A stretch of 64,000 nt of DNA, from contig CAZZBK010000010.1 in assembly GCA_964652155.1 (NCBI GenBank), positions 1 through 64,000 of the forward strand, in the 5' to 3' direction. Shown here one piece after another: positions 18,866 through 28,226 of this stretch. The notes under the pieces were generated by a model that searched no databases, was not told the DNA's origin, and saw only the letters and a list, made by a program, of their open reading frames with translations. The translations under genes were made by a program, and so were the position numbers. Within the stretch, counting starts at the first letter, position 1, and every line of letters starts with the position of its first letter. The stretch is from CAZZBK01 sp964652155 (GTDB lineage Bacteria > Planctomycetota > Planctomycetia > Pirellulales > PNKZ01).

Positions 18866-20182
18866 ATGGCCATTGATTTCAAGCTCCCCAACCTGGGCGA
18901 AAATATCGCCGCCGGCGACGTCACCAACGTCATGGTCAAAGAAGGGGACGTGATTAGCGCCAATCAACCGGTCGTCGAGGTCGAGACCGGCAAGGCCACG
19001 GTCGAGATTCCTTGCCCGCACGCGGGCAAGATCGTCAAGGTGCACGTTAAGAGCGGCCAGAGCGTCCCCATCGGCGGCGTGATTGTCAGCGTCGAGGCTG
19101 GTGTCGCGGCCCCGGCTGCGCCCTCGACGCCGGCCCCGGCCGCCAAGCCCGCGCCTGCCGCGGCAGCTTCCAAGGCCGCGCCGGCCCCTGTGTCGGCTCC
19201 GGTCGCAGCCGCGCCGGCTCCCGTGCAGCCCGTCGCCGCCAGTGCGCCGACGCTCGACGACGATGCGAACGTGGCCCCGGCCGGCCCCTCGGTTCGCCGC
19301 TTGGCTCGTGAGCTGGGGATCGATATCGCCCGCGTGGCCGGCACCGGCCCCAACGGTCGCATTACCCGCGAGGACGTGGTCTCGGCCGTGCGACATCAAG
19401 CCACCAGCGCACCGGCCCATTCGCAACGCACCACCGCCGGCGTCGTGCCCGAAGGGGTCGAGTCGCGCGACAACTTCGGTGTCGTCCGTCGTCAAGCGCT
19501 GCCGCGCATTCGCAAGACGATCGCGGCCAATATGGTCCTTTCGTCGCAATCGATTCCGCACGTCACCAACTTTGACGATGCCGATATCAGCGAACTCGAG
19601 CGCATGCGTAAAGCCAGCTTGGACGACTACGCCCGCCGCGGTCTCAAGCTCACGATGATGCCCTTCGTGATGAAGGCGGTTGCCCAGGCCTTGCGGCTGC
19701 ACCCGCTGATCAACGCCTCGCTCGACATGGAGCGCGACGAGATCGTGTACAAGGAATACGTCAACCTGGGCGTGGCCGTCGATACCGATCGCGGACTCGT
19801 GGTGCCGGTCGTTCGCGACGTCGATCGTCAATCGATTCCCGCGATTGCCGAGGCGCTCGCCGACATTGCCGAGCGTGCCAAGGCGAACAAGTTCAAGATC
19901 GAAGACCAGCAAGGAGGTACGTTCACGATCAGCAACCTGGGGGCCATCGGCGGCACCTATTCGACGCCGATCATCAACCCGCCGCAGGTCGCCATCCTGC
20001 TCATCGGCCGCTCCCGAAAAATGCCCGTCGTGACCGACGAGGGGCACATCGAAGCTCGGCTCATGATGCCGCTGTCGCTCTCGTACGATCACCGACTTGT
20101 TGACGGCGCGGCGGCCGCGCGGTTCCTCAACGAAGTGAAGGGGTATCTGCAAGTCCCCGGCCGGCTGCTCTTGGCCCAGTAA
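18866..20182 (+). CDS. aceF: Pyruvate dehydrogenase E2 (dihydrolipoyl acetyltransferase)
   Basis: A 438-residue E2 with one N-terminal lipoyl domain (lipoyl Lys in VEVETGKATVEIP), a long Ala/Pro linker (about residues 80-135), a peripheral subunit-binding domain (SVRRLARELGIDIARVAGTG) and a C-terminal catalytic domain. The catalytic His-Asp pair is in LSYDHRLVDGAAAARF. The single lipoyl domain contrasts with the three in E. coli AceF. The linker is made almost only of Ala, Pro, Lys, Val and Ser, as expected of a mobile arm. ATG 18866 is preferred over the GTG just before it; GGAGTGAG precedes it. It pairs with aceE upstream. Confidence 0.95.
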   Translation: MAIDFKLPNLGENIAAGDVTNVMVKEGDVISANQPVVEVETGKATVEIPCPHAGKIVKVHVKSGQSVPIGGVIVSVEAGVAAPAAPSTPAPAAKPAPAAAASKAAPAPVSAPVAAAPAPVQPVAASAPTLDDDANVAPAGPSVRRLARELGIDIARVAGTGPNGRITREDVVSAVRHQATSAPAHSQRTTAGVVPEGVESRDNFGVVRRQALPRIRKTIAANMVLSSQSIPHVTNFDDADISELERMRKASLDDYARRGLKLTMMPFVMKAVAQALRLHPLINASLDMERDEIVYKEYVNLGVAVDTDRGLVVPVVRDVDRQSIPAIAEALADIAERAKANKFKIEDQQGGTFTISNLGAIGGTYSTPIINPPQVAILLIGRSRKMPVVTDEGHIEARLMMPLSLSYDHRLVDGAAAARFLNEVKGYLQVPGRLLLAQ

Positions 20183-20230
20183 CATCGAATCGGTCGTGGT
20201 TGGTCGTCATGTCGTTTTGACGTGATCGAC

Positions 20231-23185
20231 TTACCGCGGCGCGCCGAGCGGCACTTGGCCATCGAGATAACGCCAGTTCTTGAGGAACGCGATCACGTCA
20301 GCCATCTCTTGCCGCGTGACGTTACGCTCGAGCCCCTCGGGCATCAGCGAGACACCGTTGGATTGCATCGCGTCGATATTCGAGCGGAGCAGCGGCAGGA
20401 CTTTTCCCTCGGGCAGCTTGAGCGTGACACTGTTGCCGGTCTCGGCCGTCACGATGCCGACGAGCGTAACGCCGTCCGTGGTTATCACGGTGTAGCTCTG
20501 GTAATTGTTGTCGATCGCCTTGTTGGGCTGCAAAATGTCGGTCAGCAGTTGCTCGGGCGTTTTGGTGCGTGTGTCGCCGATGCTGGGCCCAACGTCGACA
20601 CCGATATCGCCGATGCGATGACAGGTCGTGCAATTCTTGCGAAAGACTTCGCGACCACGTTGGGCATTCGAGGCGAGCGTGAGCGACTCTTGATAATCGG
20701 CTAGTGCCTTGGCACGATCGGCTGGCAGCGCCGCGGCTAGGATGCCCCGGGCCCGCTCGACGATGCGTGGGTCGCGATGTTTGAGCAAGCGCGTGGCTCG
20801 GGTCGTGTCGATCGCCGTGGCTTTCATCCGGCCCCCCGCAATTTCATCGAGCAGGGCTTCGATTCGCTCACTCTGGGCGAGCAACGCATCGAGCAACGCA
20901 CTGCGGACGGCCGGCGTCTGCAACGAGAGCTGTTGCAGCAAGAGCGTGTTGATGGATGGATCGCGATGGGCCGCGAGCGAGTTGACCGCGCGAATGCGTA
21001 GCTCCTGCGGATCGCCCGACCGAGCCAACTCGCTCAACACGCTGCCGACGTCGGCATAGTCGCCATGCGCGAGCAACTCGCAGGCCACGAGGCGCAGCGG
21101 CAAGGTTTGGTTTGTTTGAGGGGCCATTTGAGCCGCGGCGCGCAGCCAAGCCTGAATCGACGCGCTGCTGCTCGACGACCTTTTCGCCAAATCCGACAGA
21201 GACATCCCTCCCATCTTCAGACCGCGCGCCAACCCCAAGGCCGCAAACAACTGGACCGTCTCGGGCTGCTTGTCGAGCGCGACGGCCATCGCATGCACTT
21301 CGCTCGTGTCATGCCGCGTGCCAATGAGTTGAGCCAACTCTTGCACCAGTGCCAACGTTTCGACCGTGGAATCTGTGGTGCTCGTCATCCGCGACAGTAT
21401 TTCGCCAAGTACGCCGCCAGCGCGATCGGTGAGCCCGGTTTGCACGGCGCGACGGGTCCAGGTATCTCCTGCGCCGGCCAACGCGACTGCGGCCAGGGCC
21501 TGTTCGACATCGCGGCCTGCGAGCCCGCCCAGGGTGAGCGCCGCTTGAAAGCGCACTCGCGGATCCGTGTCAGCAGCCCGCTTAACGACCGCGCCGCGCA
21601 AGCTGCTCGAATCGTTCAATCGCGTCTCGGCAAGCACGAGTGCCTGTTCGCGCACGCCCGGTTCGGCGTCGTCGAGCGCCAACAGAATCATTCGCTCGCT
21701 CAGTGCATTGAGCCCTTGCAAGGTCCAGAGCGCGTGCGAGCGGGCTTGCGGCAGGGTCGCTTCCATCACGAGCGTTTCGAGCCCGCTCACGATACTCAAG
21801 TCTTGCCGCTCGAAGAGCAACCGCTGGGCGGTCTCGCGCCACCAGGCGTTTTCGTGCGACAAGAGACCCACAAGGTGCTTGGTCGCGACCTGTGAGAGGG
21901 TGAGTTGATAGTTGGGGCGAACATGATCCTTCGCTACGATCCGATAGATTCGACCTCGATCGTCGCCCAGCCGCAAGTCGGGTCGATTCTGCAATTCGGT
22001 CGGCATGAATTGAGGATGCTCGATCACGGCTCGATACATGTCGACCAGGTACAGCGCGCCATCGGGCCCGGCGTCGATATTCACGGGCCGAAACCAATCA
22101 TCGCGCGAAGCGAGCCACTCGCGATCGGTGAACGAAGGCTTGGCGGCGAAGGTGGCCCCGGCGGGCGAGACGACTTCGCGATGGACCAGGTTGCCCGTCG
22201 GCTCACAGGTGAACGAATTGTTGCGGTAGCCACTCGGGAGCGCATCACCGCGGTAGTAGTCGATGCCACAGGCGGCGGTGAACTGTCCGGCATGTAAATT
22301 CGAAGTGGTCCAGGCAGCCGTAAGTGGAAACACGCGCGACAACTCACCGGCCGCGGCCACGTCATGAACCAGCGTGGGAATCGCAAGCAGCTTGTTACGA
22401 TTCACATACCGATCGGCCAGCACGACGTGCATGAACGGGTTACGGTTGCTGACCACAAAGCGCCGGCCATAATCGTCGAACGTCACGCCAAACTGTCCGC
22501 TGCCGCCTATCGACTCGGCCCGCAGTGTATGCGGATCGAAGCGAAAATCGCGGCTGGCGATCGAGATCGGCGGCTGTTTCGGATCGCGGGCATTGACGAC
22601 GTTGCCGCCACGCAGGCCCGAAGCGACATACAGTCGATTGTCGAGTGCGAGCCGCGGATGATTCACGCGCAGTTGGGGATTTTCCTCGGTAAAGCCCGTG
22701 AACCAGGTCTCGCTCACATCGGCCCGATGATCACCGTCGCTGTCGCGCAGATAGACGATTTTGCCACTGAGGGTGACGAGGATGCCCCCTTTCCATGGTT
22801 GCACGCCGGTCGCGAATAGCAAGTTTTCGGCGAACACGTGAGCCGTCTCGTAATGGCCATCGCCGTTGCGATCTTCGAGCAGCTTGATTTTGGAGCGGGG
22901 CGGACTGCCGTCGGTCGGCGGGTGCGGATAGTCGCGCATCTCGACGACCCATAGCCGGCCGTCTTCGTCGAAACGAGCCGCGACGGGGTCGACCACTTGA
23001 GGCTCGTGCGCGACCAACTCGATGCGGACATCGTCACCGATCACGAAGTGCTTGAGCGACTCGGCCGGAGTGACAGGGCTGGCAACTTTGGCTGTCGCGC
23101 TCGCTTGCGGTTGAGCGCCGAGCGCCGCAGGCATGAGTCCGCACCACGAGCAGATCAGCAACCATGAAATACGTCGCAAGACCAT
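20231..23185 (-). CDS. Large exported monoheme cytochrome with propeller and HEAT-like repeats (PVC-type)
   Basis: A 984-residue protein of the large planctomycete cytochrome type. A signal peptide (residues 1-24) is followed by a seven-bladed-propeller-like dehydrogenase domain (DEDGRLWVVEMRDYP, DSDGDHRADVSETWFTGFTE, WFRPVNIDAGPDGALYLVDM, about 45-420). Next come helical HEAT-like repeats (about 430-830) and a C-terminal cytochrome domain with one heme site, CTTCH in FRKNCTTCHRIGDIG, near residue 860. It is probably periplasmic and may pass electrons from a sugar or alcohol oxidation. It lies 95 bases downstream of a Tat-exported Gfo/Idh/MocA oxidoreductase gene on the same strand, which suggests a functional pair. 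The substrate is unknown. Confidence 0.9.
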   Translation of the reverse strand: MVLRRISWLLICSWCGLMPAALGAQPQASATAKVASPVTPAESLKHFVIGDDVRIELVAHEPQVVDPVAARFDEDGRLWVVEMRDYPHPPTDGSPPRSKIKLLEDRNGDGHYETAHVFAENLLFATGVQPWKGGILVTLSGKIVYLRDSDGDHRADVSETWFTGFTEENPQLRVNHPRLALDNRLYVASGLRGGNVVNARDPKQPPISIASRDFRFDPHTLRAESIGGSGQFGVTFDDYGRRFVVSNRNPFMHVVLADRYVNRNKLLAIPTLVHDVAAAGELSRVFPLTAAWTTSNLHAGQFTAACGIDYYRGDALPSGYRNNSFTCEPTGNLVHREVVSPAGATFAAKPSFTDREWLASRDDWFRPVNIDAGPDGALYLVDMYRAVIEHPQFMPTELQNRPDLRLGDDRGRIYRIVAKDHVRPNYQLTLSQVATKHLVGLLSHENAWWRETAQRLLFERQDLSIVSGLETLVMEATLPQARSHALWTLQGLNALSERMILLALDDAEPGVREQALVLAETRLNDSSSLRGAVVKRAADTDPRVRFQAALTLGGLAGRDVEQALAAVALAGAGDTWTRRAVQTGLTDRAGGVLGEILSRMTSTTDSTVETLALVQELAQLIGTRHDTSEVHAMAVALDKQPETVQLFAALGLARGLKMGGMSLSDLAKRSSSSSASIQAWLRAAAQMAPQTNQTLPLRLVACELLAHGDYADVGSVLSELARSGDPQELRIRAVNSLAAHRDPSINTLLLQQLSLQTPAVRSALLDALLAQSERIEALLDEIAGGRMKATAIDTTRATRLLKHRDPRIVERARGILAAALPADRAKALADYQESLTLASNAQRGREVFRKNCTTCHRIGDIGVDVGPSIGDTRTKTPEQLLTDILQPNKAIDNNYQSYTVITTDGVTLVGIVTAETGNSVTLKLPEGKVLPLLRSNIDAMQSNGVSLMPEGLERNVTRQEMADVIAFLKNWRYLDGQVPLGAPR

Positions 23186-23280
23186 GAGCAGACGACCTCG
23201 TTAAACGACTCGGGCGTCGCCATCCACCCAAGGATTGCGACGCCCGAGATTATAAACCGAGACGGAATTCAAATCCGCCC

Positions 23281-24732
23281 TTAAACCTTGCCGGCGGCCG
23301 GAACGACGAACGGAGCACGATACTCGCGGGTGAGCATGGTGTTGGCCTCGGAGTCGCCCGTGAACGTCTCGCTCTTGGGATCGAAGGCCAACGAGCGACC
23401 GAGGGCAATTTCGGTGTTCGCGCCAAGCTGATTGTCGGCCAGATGCTCGCTGAAGCGGGCAAAGGTGGCTTGGTTCTCGGATCCCTTGAGATGATCCTTG
23501 GCCTGCGCCAAGGGCATCTGTTTGCCGAGCCGATACGAGATGTTGCCCAAGTGGCACAGCGCGCTCGACAAGTGACCTTCGAGGATATCGGCGTTCAGGT
23601 CCGACACATTGCGGCTGCGAACCGCCTTGAGGAAGTTCTCAAAGTGATTATCGCCACCCTTGAACTCCTGGACCAGCTTGCCTTCGGGATCAAAGGCCGC
23701 GCCGCCGCTGTAGCTGCTCAGCACGACGTAACCCTCGGAGCCGTAGAAGATGTTGCCGACCTTGGCACCCTTGAGCGCGTCGGTCTTCAGGCCACGGACT
23801 TCAAACACCAGCGTCTTGCGACCGTAGTCGAACACGCAGACTTGGCTGTTGGCCGTCTCGCCGGCGTCTTCGTAGCTCAGTCGGCCACCGTAGCTGAACA
23901 CGTTGTTGCACAGTTCGTTGACCCCCAGGCCCCAGCGGGCAACGTCGACCTGGTGGATGCCTTGGTTGCCAAGGTCGCCGTTGCCGGTCTCCCACACCCA
24001 GTGCCAATCATAGTGCAGATTCTTGCGGGTAAGGGGCAACATGCGTGCCGGACCACACCAGAGATTGTAGTCGACCTTGGCAGGCACCTCGTAGGTCCCC
24101 TTGGGGCCGATCGAGCCGCGCGGCTTGTAGCACAGGCCCCGCGCCAATGTGACCTCGCCAATCTTGCCGGCCTTGATGTAGTTGATCGCGTCGATCGAGC
24201 CGCCAGCACTCCGGCACTGGGTGCCCGTCTGGCAAATTTTGTTGTACTTTCGAGCCGCCTCGACAATCCGCCGCCCCTCGCTGACGTTATGACTGACGGG
24301 CTTTTCGACGTACACGTCTTTGCCGGCCTGGATGGCCCAAATGGCCGTCAGAGCGTGCCAATGATTGGGAGTCGCGGTGCTGACGATGTCGAGATTCTTG
24401 TCATCAAAGGCCTGGCGCATGTCCTTGACGAACTTGGGACGACGGCCTTGCTTCTTCTCGAGTTCATCGCAGCGTTGCTGGCCGATGGCTTCGTCGACAT
24501 CGACAATGTAGGTGATCTCGGTGTTGTTTTTGGCCGAGGCGGTGAACGCGCCGATGTGGCTTTGACCGCGTCCCTTGGCTCCGACAATGGCCACGCCCAG
24601 ACGATCGTTGGCGCCCTTGCCGCTGGTGTTGCCCTCTTCGGCCAACACGCGTTGGCTTTGGCCGGCAGCGATGGCAGCCGCGGTGGCAAACATCGAGTCT
24701 TCTAGAAAACGTCGTCGTGACAGGTGCGACAT
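23281..24732 (-). CDS. Tat-exported Gfo/Idh/MocA family oxidoreductase
   Basis: A 483-residue NAD(P)-type oxidoreductase. A twin-arginine signal is seen at the start (SRRRFLEDSMFATAAAIAAG), then the Rossmann fold (LGVAIVGAKGRGQSHIGAF) and the family motif VEKPVSHNVSEG, whose EKP Lys is catalytic. The C-terminal domain carries GDLGNQGIHQVDVARWGLG with the usual Asp/His region. Exported members in planctomycetes often bind the cofactor tightly and act on sugars in the periplasm. The ATG at 24732 follows GAGAGGCG. The downstream cytochrome gene, 95 bases away, may be its electron acceptor. Substrate is not predictable. Confidence 0.92.
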   Translation of the reverse strand: MSHLSRRRFLEDSMFATAAAIAAGQSQRVLAEEGNTSGKGANDRLGVAIVGAKGRGQSHIGAFTASAKNNTEITYIVDVDEAIGQQRCDELEKKQGRRPKFVKDMRQAFDDKNLDIVSTATPNHWHALTAIWAIQAGKDVYVEKPVSHNVSEGRRIVEAARKYNKICQTGTQCRSAGGSIDAINYIKAGKIGEVTLARGLCYKPRGSIGPKGTYEVPAKVDYNLWCGPARMLPLTRKNLHYDWHWVWETGNGDLGNQGIHQVDVARWGLGVNELCNNVFSYGGRLSYEDAGETANSQVCVFDYGRKTLVFEVRGLKTDALKGAKVGNIFYGSEGYVVLSSYSGGAAFDPEGKLVQEFKGGDNHFENFLKAVRSRNVSDLNADILEGHLSSALCHLGNISYRLGKQMPLAQAKDHLKGSENQATFARFSEHLADNQLGANTEIALGRSLAFDPKSETFTGDSEANTMLTREYRAPFVVPAAGKV

Positions 24733-24975
24733 AGGACGCCTCTCGCAAAATAAAAAATGGGGAGGGGGAAATTAGGTGGGGCAGGAACCTATAGCTTAAC
24801 CGAGTGCAAAGGCTGATGACTAGCTGATTTAGACGAAAACTCGGCGACTTGGCTAGGAGCTGGCAAGGCGGTCATCGAGCGACCGACAGGCTCTGGAGGG
24901 CGATTCGTCTCGAAGCGGCGCGCCAAATATAGAATCGGCCCGGGTCGCTACCTATTGTCACTTTGTAACTTGCGT

Positions 24976-25728
24976 CTAGCCATAGCGTTCGAGCAGCTTG
25001 TCGACCCCCCACGGACAAAGCCGATTGAGCCACACGAGCAACTGGCCGCGCACGTTCGGCACGATCTCGTGCCGCTGTCGCTCGATCGCTCGCCAGGTGG
25101 CTATTGCGACATGCTCGGCCCTCACCCCGCGCTGTTGGGCCCAGCGGGTGTTGCCCGATCGTTCAACGACATGTTCGAAGAACTCGGTGTCGGTTGTGCC
25201 GGGGCTGACAACGAGCACGTGCATGCCGTCGCGCGCCAGTTCAGCCCGCAGCGCTTCGCTGAACCCCTGGAGAGCAAACTTGCTGGCGCAATATTCGCTG
25301 CTGCGGGGCACGCCACGATGGCCAAGAATCGAACTGATGTTGACGATGGTTGGCCGCGACCCCGTTCTCAGCAGCGGCAACGCGAGGCGAATCAACTCGA
25401 CCGCGGCAAAGAAGTTGACCTCCAGCACGCGGCGTAGTGTGTCGCTGCTTGATGTGTCAAAGCGTCCGAGTGCTCCGACCCCCGCGTTGTTGACGAGCAC
25501 GTCGAGAGCGCCCCAGCGTGACGATGCATGCTCGATGAGTTGTTCGCGGACGCTCGGTTCGGTGATGTCTCCCGCGATGGATGAAACACCCTGGCCGAGT
25601 TGTTGTTCGAGTTGTGCAAGGTTCTCGTGGCGACGCGCGTTGAGAATCAACTCGCACGAGGCGGCCGACATGACCGTGGCGAGTTCGCGACCGATCCCAC
25701 TCGAAGCTCCGGTGATGATCGTTCGCAT
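24976..25728 (-). CDS. Short-chain dehydrogenase/reductase
   Basis: A 250-residue SDR with the cofactor loop TGASSGIG at the N-terminus, NNAG at 80-83, and the catalytic triad Ser133, Tyr146 and Lys150 (SSEYCASKF). The Arg-rich segment after the first strand (NARRHENL) suggests NADP preference, an inference. The family covers many ketone/alcohol substrates, and the C-terminal hydrophobic stretch (GQLLVWLNRLCPWGVDKLL) resembles lipid-related SDRs. It lies 33 bases downstream of a small coiled-coil gene on the same strand and is probably co-transcribed. No function more specific than SDR is supported. Confidence 0.9.
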   Translation of the reverse strand: MRTIITGASSGIGRELATVMSAASCELILNARRHENLAQLEQQLGQGVSSIAGDITEPSVREQLIEHASSRWGALDVLVNNAGVGALGRFDTSSSDTLRRVLEVNFFAAVELIRLALPLLRTGSRPTIVNISSILGHRGVPRSSEYCASKFALQGFSEALRAELARDGMHVLVVSPGTTDTEFFEHVVERSGNTRWAQQRGVRAEHVAIATWRAIERQRHEIVPNVRGQLLVWLNRLCPWGVDKLLERYG

Positions 25729-25761
25729 GGGAGATGGGGCATTGCACCGAGGCCGGCGTGT

Positions 25762-25965
25762 TTAATGCAGCGTCGTTCGCGCGGCCTCGGTGCCCAACGT
25801 GGCCAGCCTCAACCCCACGGTCGGCGCGGTGCCTTTGACGACCGGCGCGAACTCGGCGAGTGCTTGCTCAACTTGGCCTTCCAGCGCGATGAGCTGTTGC
25901 AGCACATCGTCTTGCCGGGCTTCAAGTTCTTTGAGCAAATCTTGTCGCGCGAGGTCAACACTCAT
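25762..25965 (-). CDS. Small coiled-coil hypothetical protein
   Basis: A 67-residue frame starting with the ATG at 25965. The first 45 residues form a likely coiled coil (ARQDLLKELEARQDDVLQQL, then ALEGQVEQALAEFAPVV). The same frame is open up to an ATG at 26169, but the additional 68 residues look non-coding. No family recognised. It precedes the SDR gene by 33 bases and may be its operon partner. The Shine-Dalgarno is weak, so the start is uncertain. Confidence 0.5.
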   Translation of the reverse strand: MSVDLARQDLLKELEARQDDVLQQLIALEGQVEQALAEFAPVVKGTAPTVGLRLATLGTEAARTTLH

Positions 25966-26334
25966 CGTGGTCAACAGGTTCCGCGGCTGCGATTTGAGGG
26001 GGAGGCAATCGGCCAACAGATAGTCCCATCGACCGTTATGAGCCGCATATTCAGTCGACCACCCGAGACGGGGTGCGAGTTGTGAGGGTCCGGCGAGTGT
26101 GTTAAACCGCGCCGAGTTTACCGGTCGCCGGACAACCGTCAGCGCCTCGCTAAAGTGCCCAGAAAGCAAGGTCGACGACTCGCATGATCTCCTCCGCGGG
26201 CATGGAGGCGCGTTCTCCCAAACTCGCCAGGCCCGATAATTGGGCCCGATTGGCCCAAATGACGCCTAGACACTGCACCGTGCGCACAGGACAATTTTGG
26301 CGTGGGCCTTGTGGAAGTCCGAGAGGGTCGAGCG
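25966..26334. other. Divergent intergenic region, no supported gene
   Basis: This 369-base gap separates the small coiled-coil gene (minus) from a secreted-protein gene (plus). Both must be transcribed from here. I see no RNA gene or repeat. Part of it is an open extension of the minus-strand frame that I judge to be non-coding. Confidence 0.5.
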
Positions 26335-27363
26335 ATGTTACGCGGCGTGTTGGTCGGATTCATTGCCCTGTTGGGGCTCGGTGGGACGGCGCGGGCCGAC
26401 AAACTGCCCCTCGTCGGCACGGTCGTGCATGCGATTCCGCGGACCCACGACGAGTTGGCGGTGGCTCATGAGCAAGCAGCCGCTCGGATGGGGGTGCTCG
26501 TCTCGCCCGGCAAGCCGCTGCATGTTCCGCACCTTACAGAGCAGCGTGTGGTGCGCGACGCACGGACGGCTGCTGGCCAATTGCTCGACATGCCCTTGAC
26601 CTTTGATTACAGCCGGCACAGCTTTCTGGCGGTCGGCATGGACATGACCCCGGGGGATCAACGCACGCTGCCGTTCTTTTCGGGCTCGACGATTCTGGAT
26701 CGCGTGCGGCGTTATTATCTCTGTTTTGGCGTGCATGTGAAACGAGACATGAGCGGGCAGATGTATTTGGACGATCGGGCCCATGTGGCCGTGGCGGATT
26801 TTAGCTCGGCCAAGTCGCAGCCTTCGATCGAGATGGTCGACTCATCGATACGCGACTTGCGCGGGCACGGGTTATTCGTCCGACCCGACGAGTCGCTTTC
26901 GGATGAGTCGCTGCGCACGCTTGTGCTGATCAACAAAAGCACGCTGGTGAAACGGGACTCCCAGGGGCGTGAGCGTTACGCGCCCAGCTACGAATTGACA
27001 TTTGTACGAGCGTTGGTCGACGAACGCGATCAGGGCGTCGAGTTGCATGTATTCACCACGGCCAACGAACGCGCCGAATTGCACTACCTTGAGCCTTTCG
27101 CGCCCCCTCAATCGCTGGCCGATTGCGGCATGAAAGGCACGGTGACCTTCACGCAGTATGGTTTCGCCGGACAGTTGCCCTCGGCCAAGGCCATTCGTCA
27201 GGCCAGCGTTCGCAGCCAGAGTTCGATCAGCATGGACGACTTTGATCGCTTTGCGATGCAGCAAAACTGGACCGGCGGCGCTTTCGATCATTTAACCCAA
27301 GCGCTCGATGCGATCATCGCGGGCAAGCTGGCCGGCACGACGATCAAGGCGAAGAAAGAGTAG
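26335..27363 (+). CDS. Secreted protein of unknown function
   Basis: A 342-residue protein with a clear signal peptide (LRGVLVGFIALLGLGGTARA). ATG 26335 is chosen because it begins the signal and has GAGAGGG about 9 bases upstream. I do not recognise the mature domain. It contains a Tyr-rich segment (VRRYYLCFGVHVKRDMSG), a segment rich in Asp and Ser (SMDDFDRFAMQQNW) and no CxxCH or metal motif. It is followed after 6 bases by a SPOUT methyltransferase gene, which suggests co-transcription but not a shared role. Confidence 0.7.
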   Translation: MLRGVLVGFIALLGLGGTARADKLPLVGTVVHAIPRTHDELAVAHEQAAARMGVLVSPGKPLHVPHLTEQRVVRDARTAAGQLLDMPLTFDYSRHSFLAVGMDMTPGDQRTLPFFSGSTILDRVRRYYLCFGVHVKRDMSGQMYLDDRAHVAVADFSSAKSQPSIEMVDSSIRDLRGHGLFVRPDESLSDESLRTLVLINKSTLVKRDSQGRERYAPSYELTFVRALVDERDQGVELHVFTTANERAELHYLEPFAPPQSLADCGMKGTVTFTQYGFAGQLPSAKAIRQASVRSQSSISMDDFDRFAMQQNWTGGAFDHLTQALDAIIAGKLAGTTIKAKKE

Positions 27364-27369
27364 TGAGCC

Positions 27370-27915
27370 GTGACCGACGCTGAATCGGGGCGCTCGTTTT
27401 CGCAGCAGCGACACAAGCCCCCCTCGTCACTGGATCGGCCCCGCGAGTTGATCGTCGCCTGCGCGCCGCTGCGCAGCAACGTGAATTTGTCGCGCATCGT
27501 TCGCACGGCTGGCTGTTGCGGGATTCGCACGTTGATCTGCTGCGGGCAGGCGAAGCTGATCGACAAAATTGCCCGCGACGCCGTGGATGATGGCGGCCGC
27601 GAAGGAGACCCGAGCGGTGTGACTCTGCGCGTGCATCGCACGCTTGGCCCGGTGCTCGATCAGTTGAAGCTCGATGGCTACCGGCTCGTGGGCCTGGAAC
27701 AGACCACCGACTCGCACAATCTGCATGAGTACGCTTTCCCACGGCGTTGCGTGCTTGTGGTGGGTAACGAGCGTAACGGCCTGGACGACGATATCTTGCG
27801 CCGACTCGACGACGTCGTCGAGATTCCCGTCTACGGCTCGCCTCACGCCTATAATGTGGCCACGGCGACCTCGATCGCCTTGTATGAGTACTGCCGGCAG
27901 TTTCCCAGGGGATGA
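27370..27915 (+). CDS. TrmH/SpoU-family RNA 2'-O-methyltransferase
   Basis: A 181-residue SPOUT-fold methyltransferase, probably acting on the 2'-OH of a tRNA or rRNA nucleotide. Motif 1 is NVNLSRIVRTAGCCGI with the conserved Asn and Arg, motif 2 is VVGNERNGLDDDIL and motif 3 is IPVYGSPHAYNVATATSIAL, where the usual SLNVSxA is AYNVATA. It is a minimal catalytic domain without an extra RNA-binding module. The GTG at 27370 is the only start close to the upstream stop and lies 6 bases after it. A family A repeat follows the gene at 27930. Confidence 0.88.
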   Translation: MTDAESGRSFSQQRHKPPSSLDRPRELIVACAPLRSNVNLSRIVRTAGCCGIRTLICCGQAKLIDKIARDAVDDGGREGDPSGVTLRVHRTLGPVLDQLKLDGYRLVGLEQTTDSHNLHEYAFPRRCVLVVGNERNGLDDDILRRLDDVVEIPVYGSPHAYNVATATSIALYEYCRQFPRG

Positions 27916-27929
27916 GATTGAGCTATTGA

Positions 27930-28010
27930 TTGAGGTTCAAGTAGTTAAGTTCAGAAGGACGACCAGCGGGAGTCTGATCATACCGGCCTCGCGTTGCTCG
28001 GCCTGTTAAG
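27930..28010. repeat. Interspersed palindromic repeat, family A copy 2
   Basis: An 81-base element in the gap before proS, in inverted orientation relative to copy 1 (7984-8067), sharing nearly all bases outside a short central stretch. The remaining gap to 28226 (about 215 bases) holds a further hairpin-rich, AT-richer leader but no gene that I can support. Because this copy lies between two same-direction genes, it is more likely a mobile or structural repeat than a terminator shared by convergent genes. Confidence 0.8.
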
Positions 28011-28226
28011 CTGGTTATGTGAGCATCAATAGCCCTCGGCGATAGGGCCGCAGGTCCGTACATCGGGGGTTGAACGTCCCGCGCTTCGAGTTTCGCAGTA
28101 AGGTCGCAGACAAAATCTGGCTGAGCATTGCTAACTGGGCTATTCAAATAGGGACGAGCGGTTTTTAATGCTGCTCTGAATTTACACTCGTCACCACGAC
28201 CCTCTCGAACCGCAACGACCGCACTC

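Noticed and set aside
18836..20185. A 449-residue open frame opposite the E2 gene
   Set aside because: Antisense to the E2 gene; Gly/Arg-rich low-complexity sequence mirrors the Ala/Pro linker of E2.
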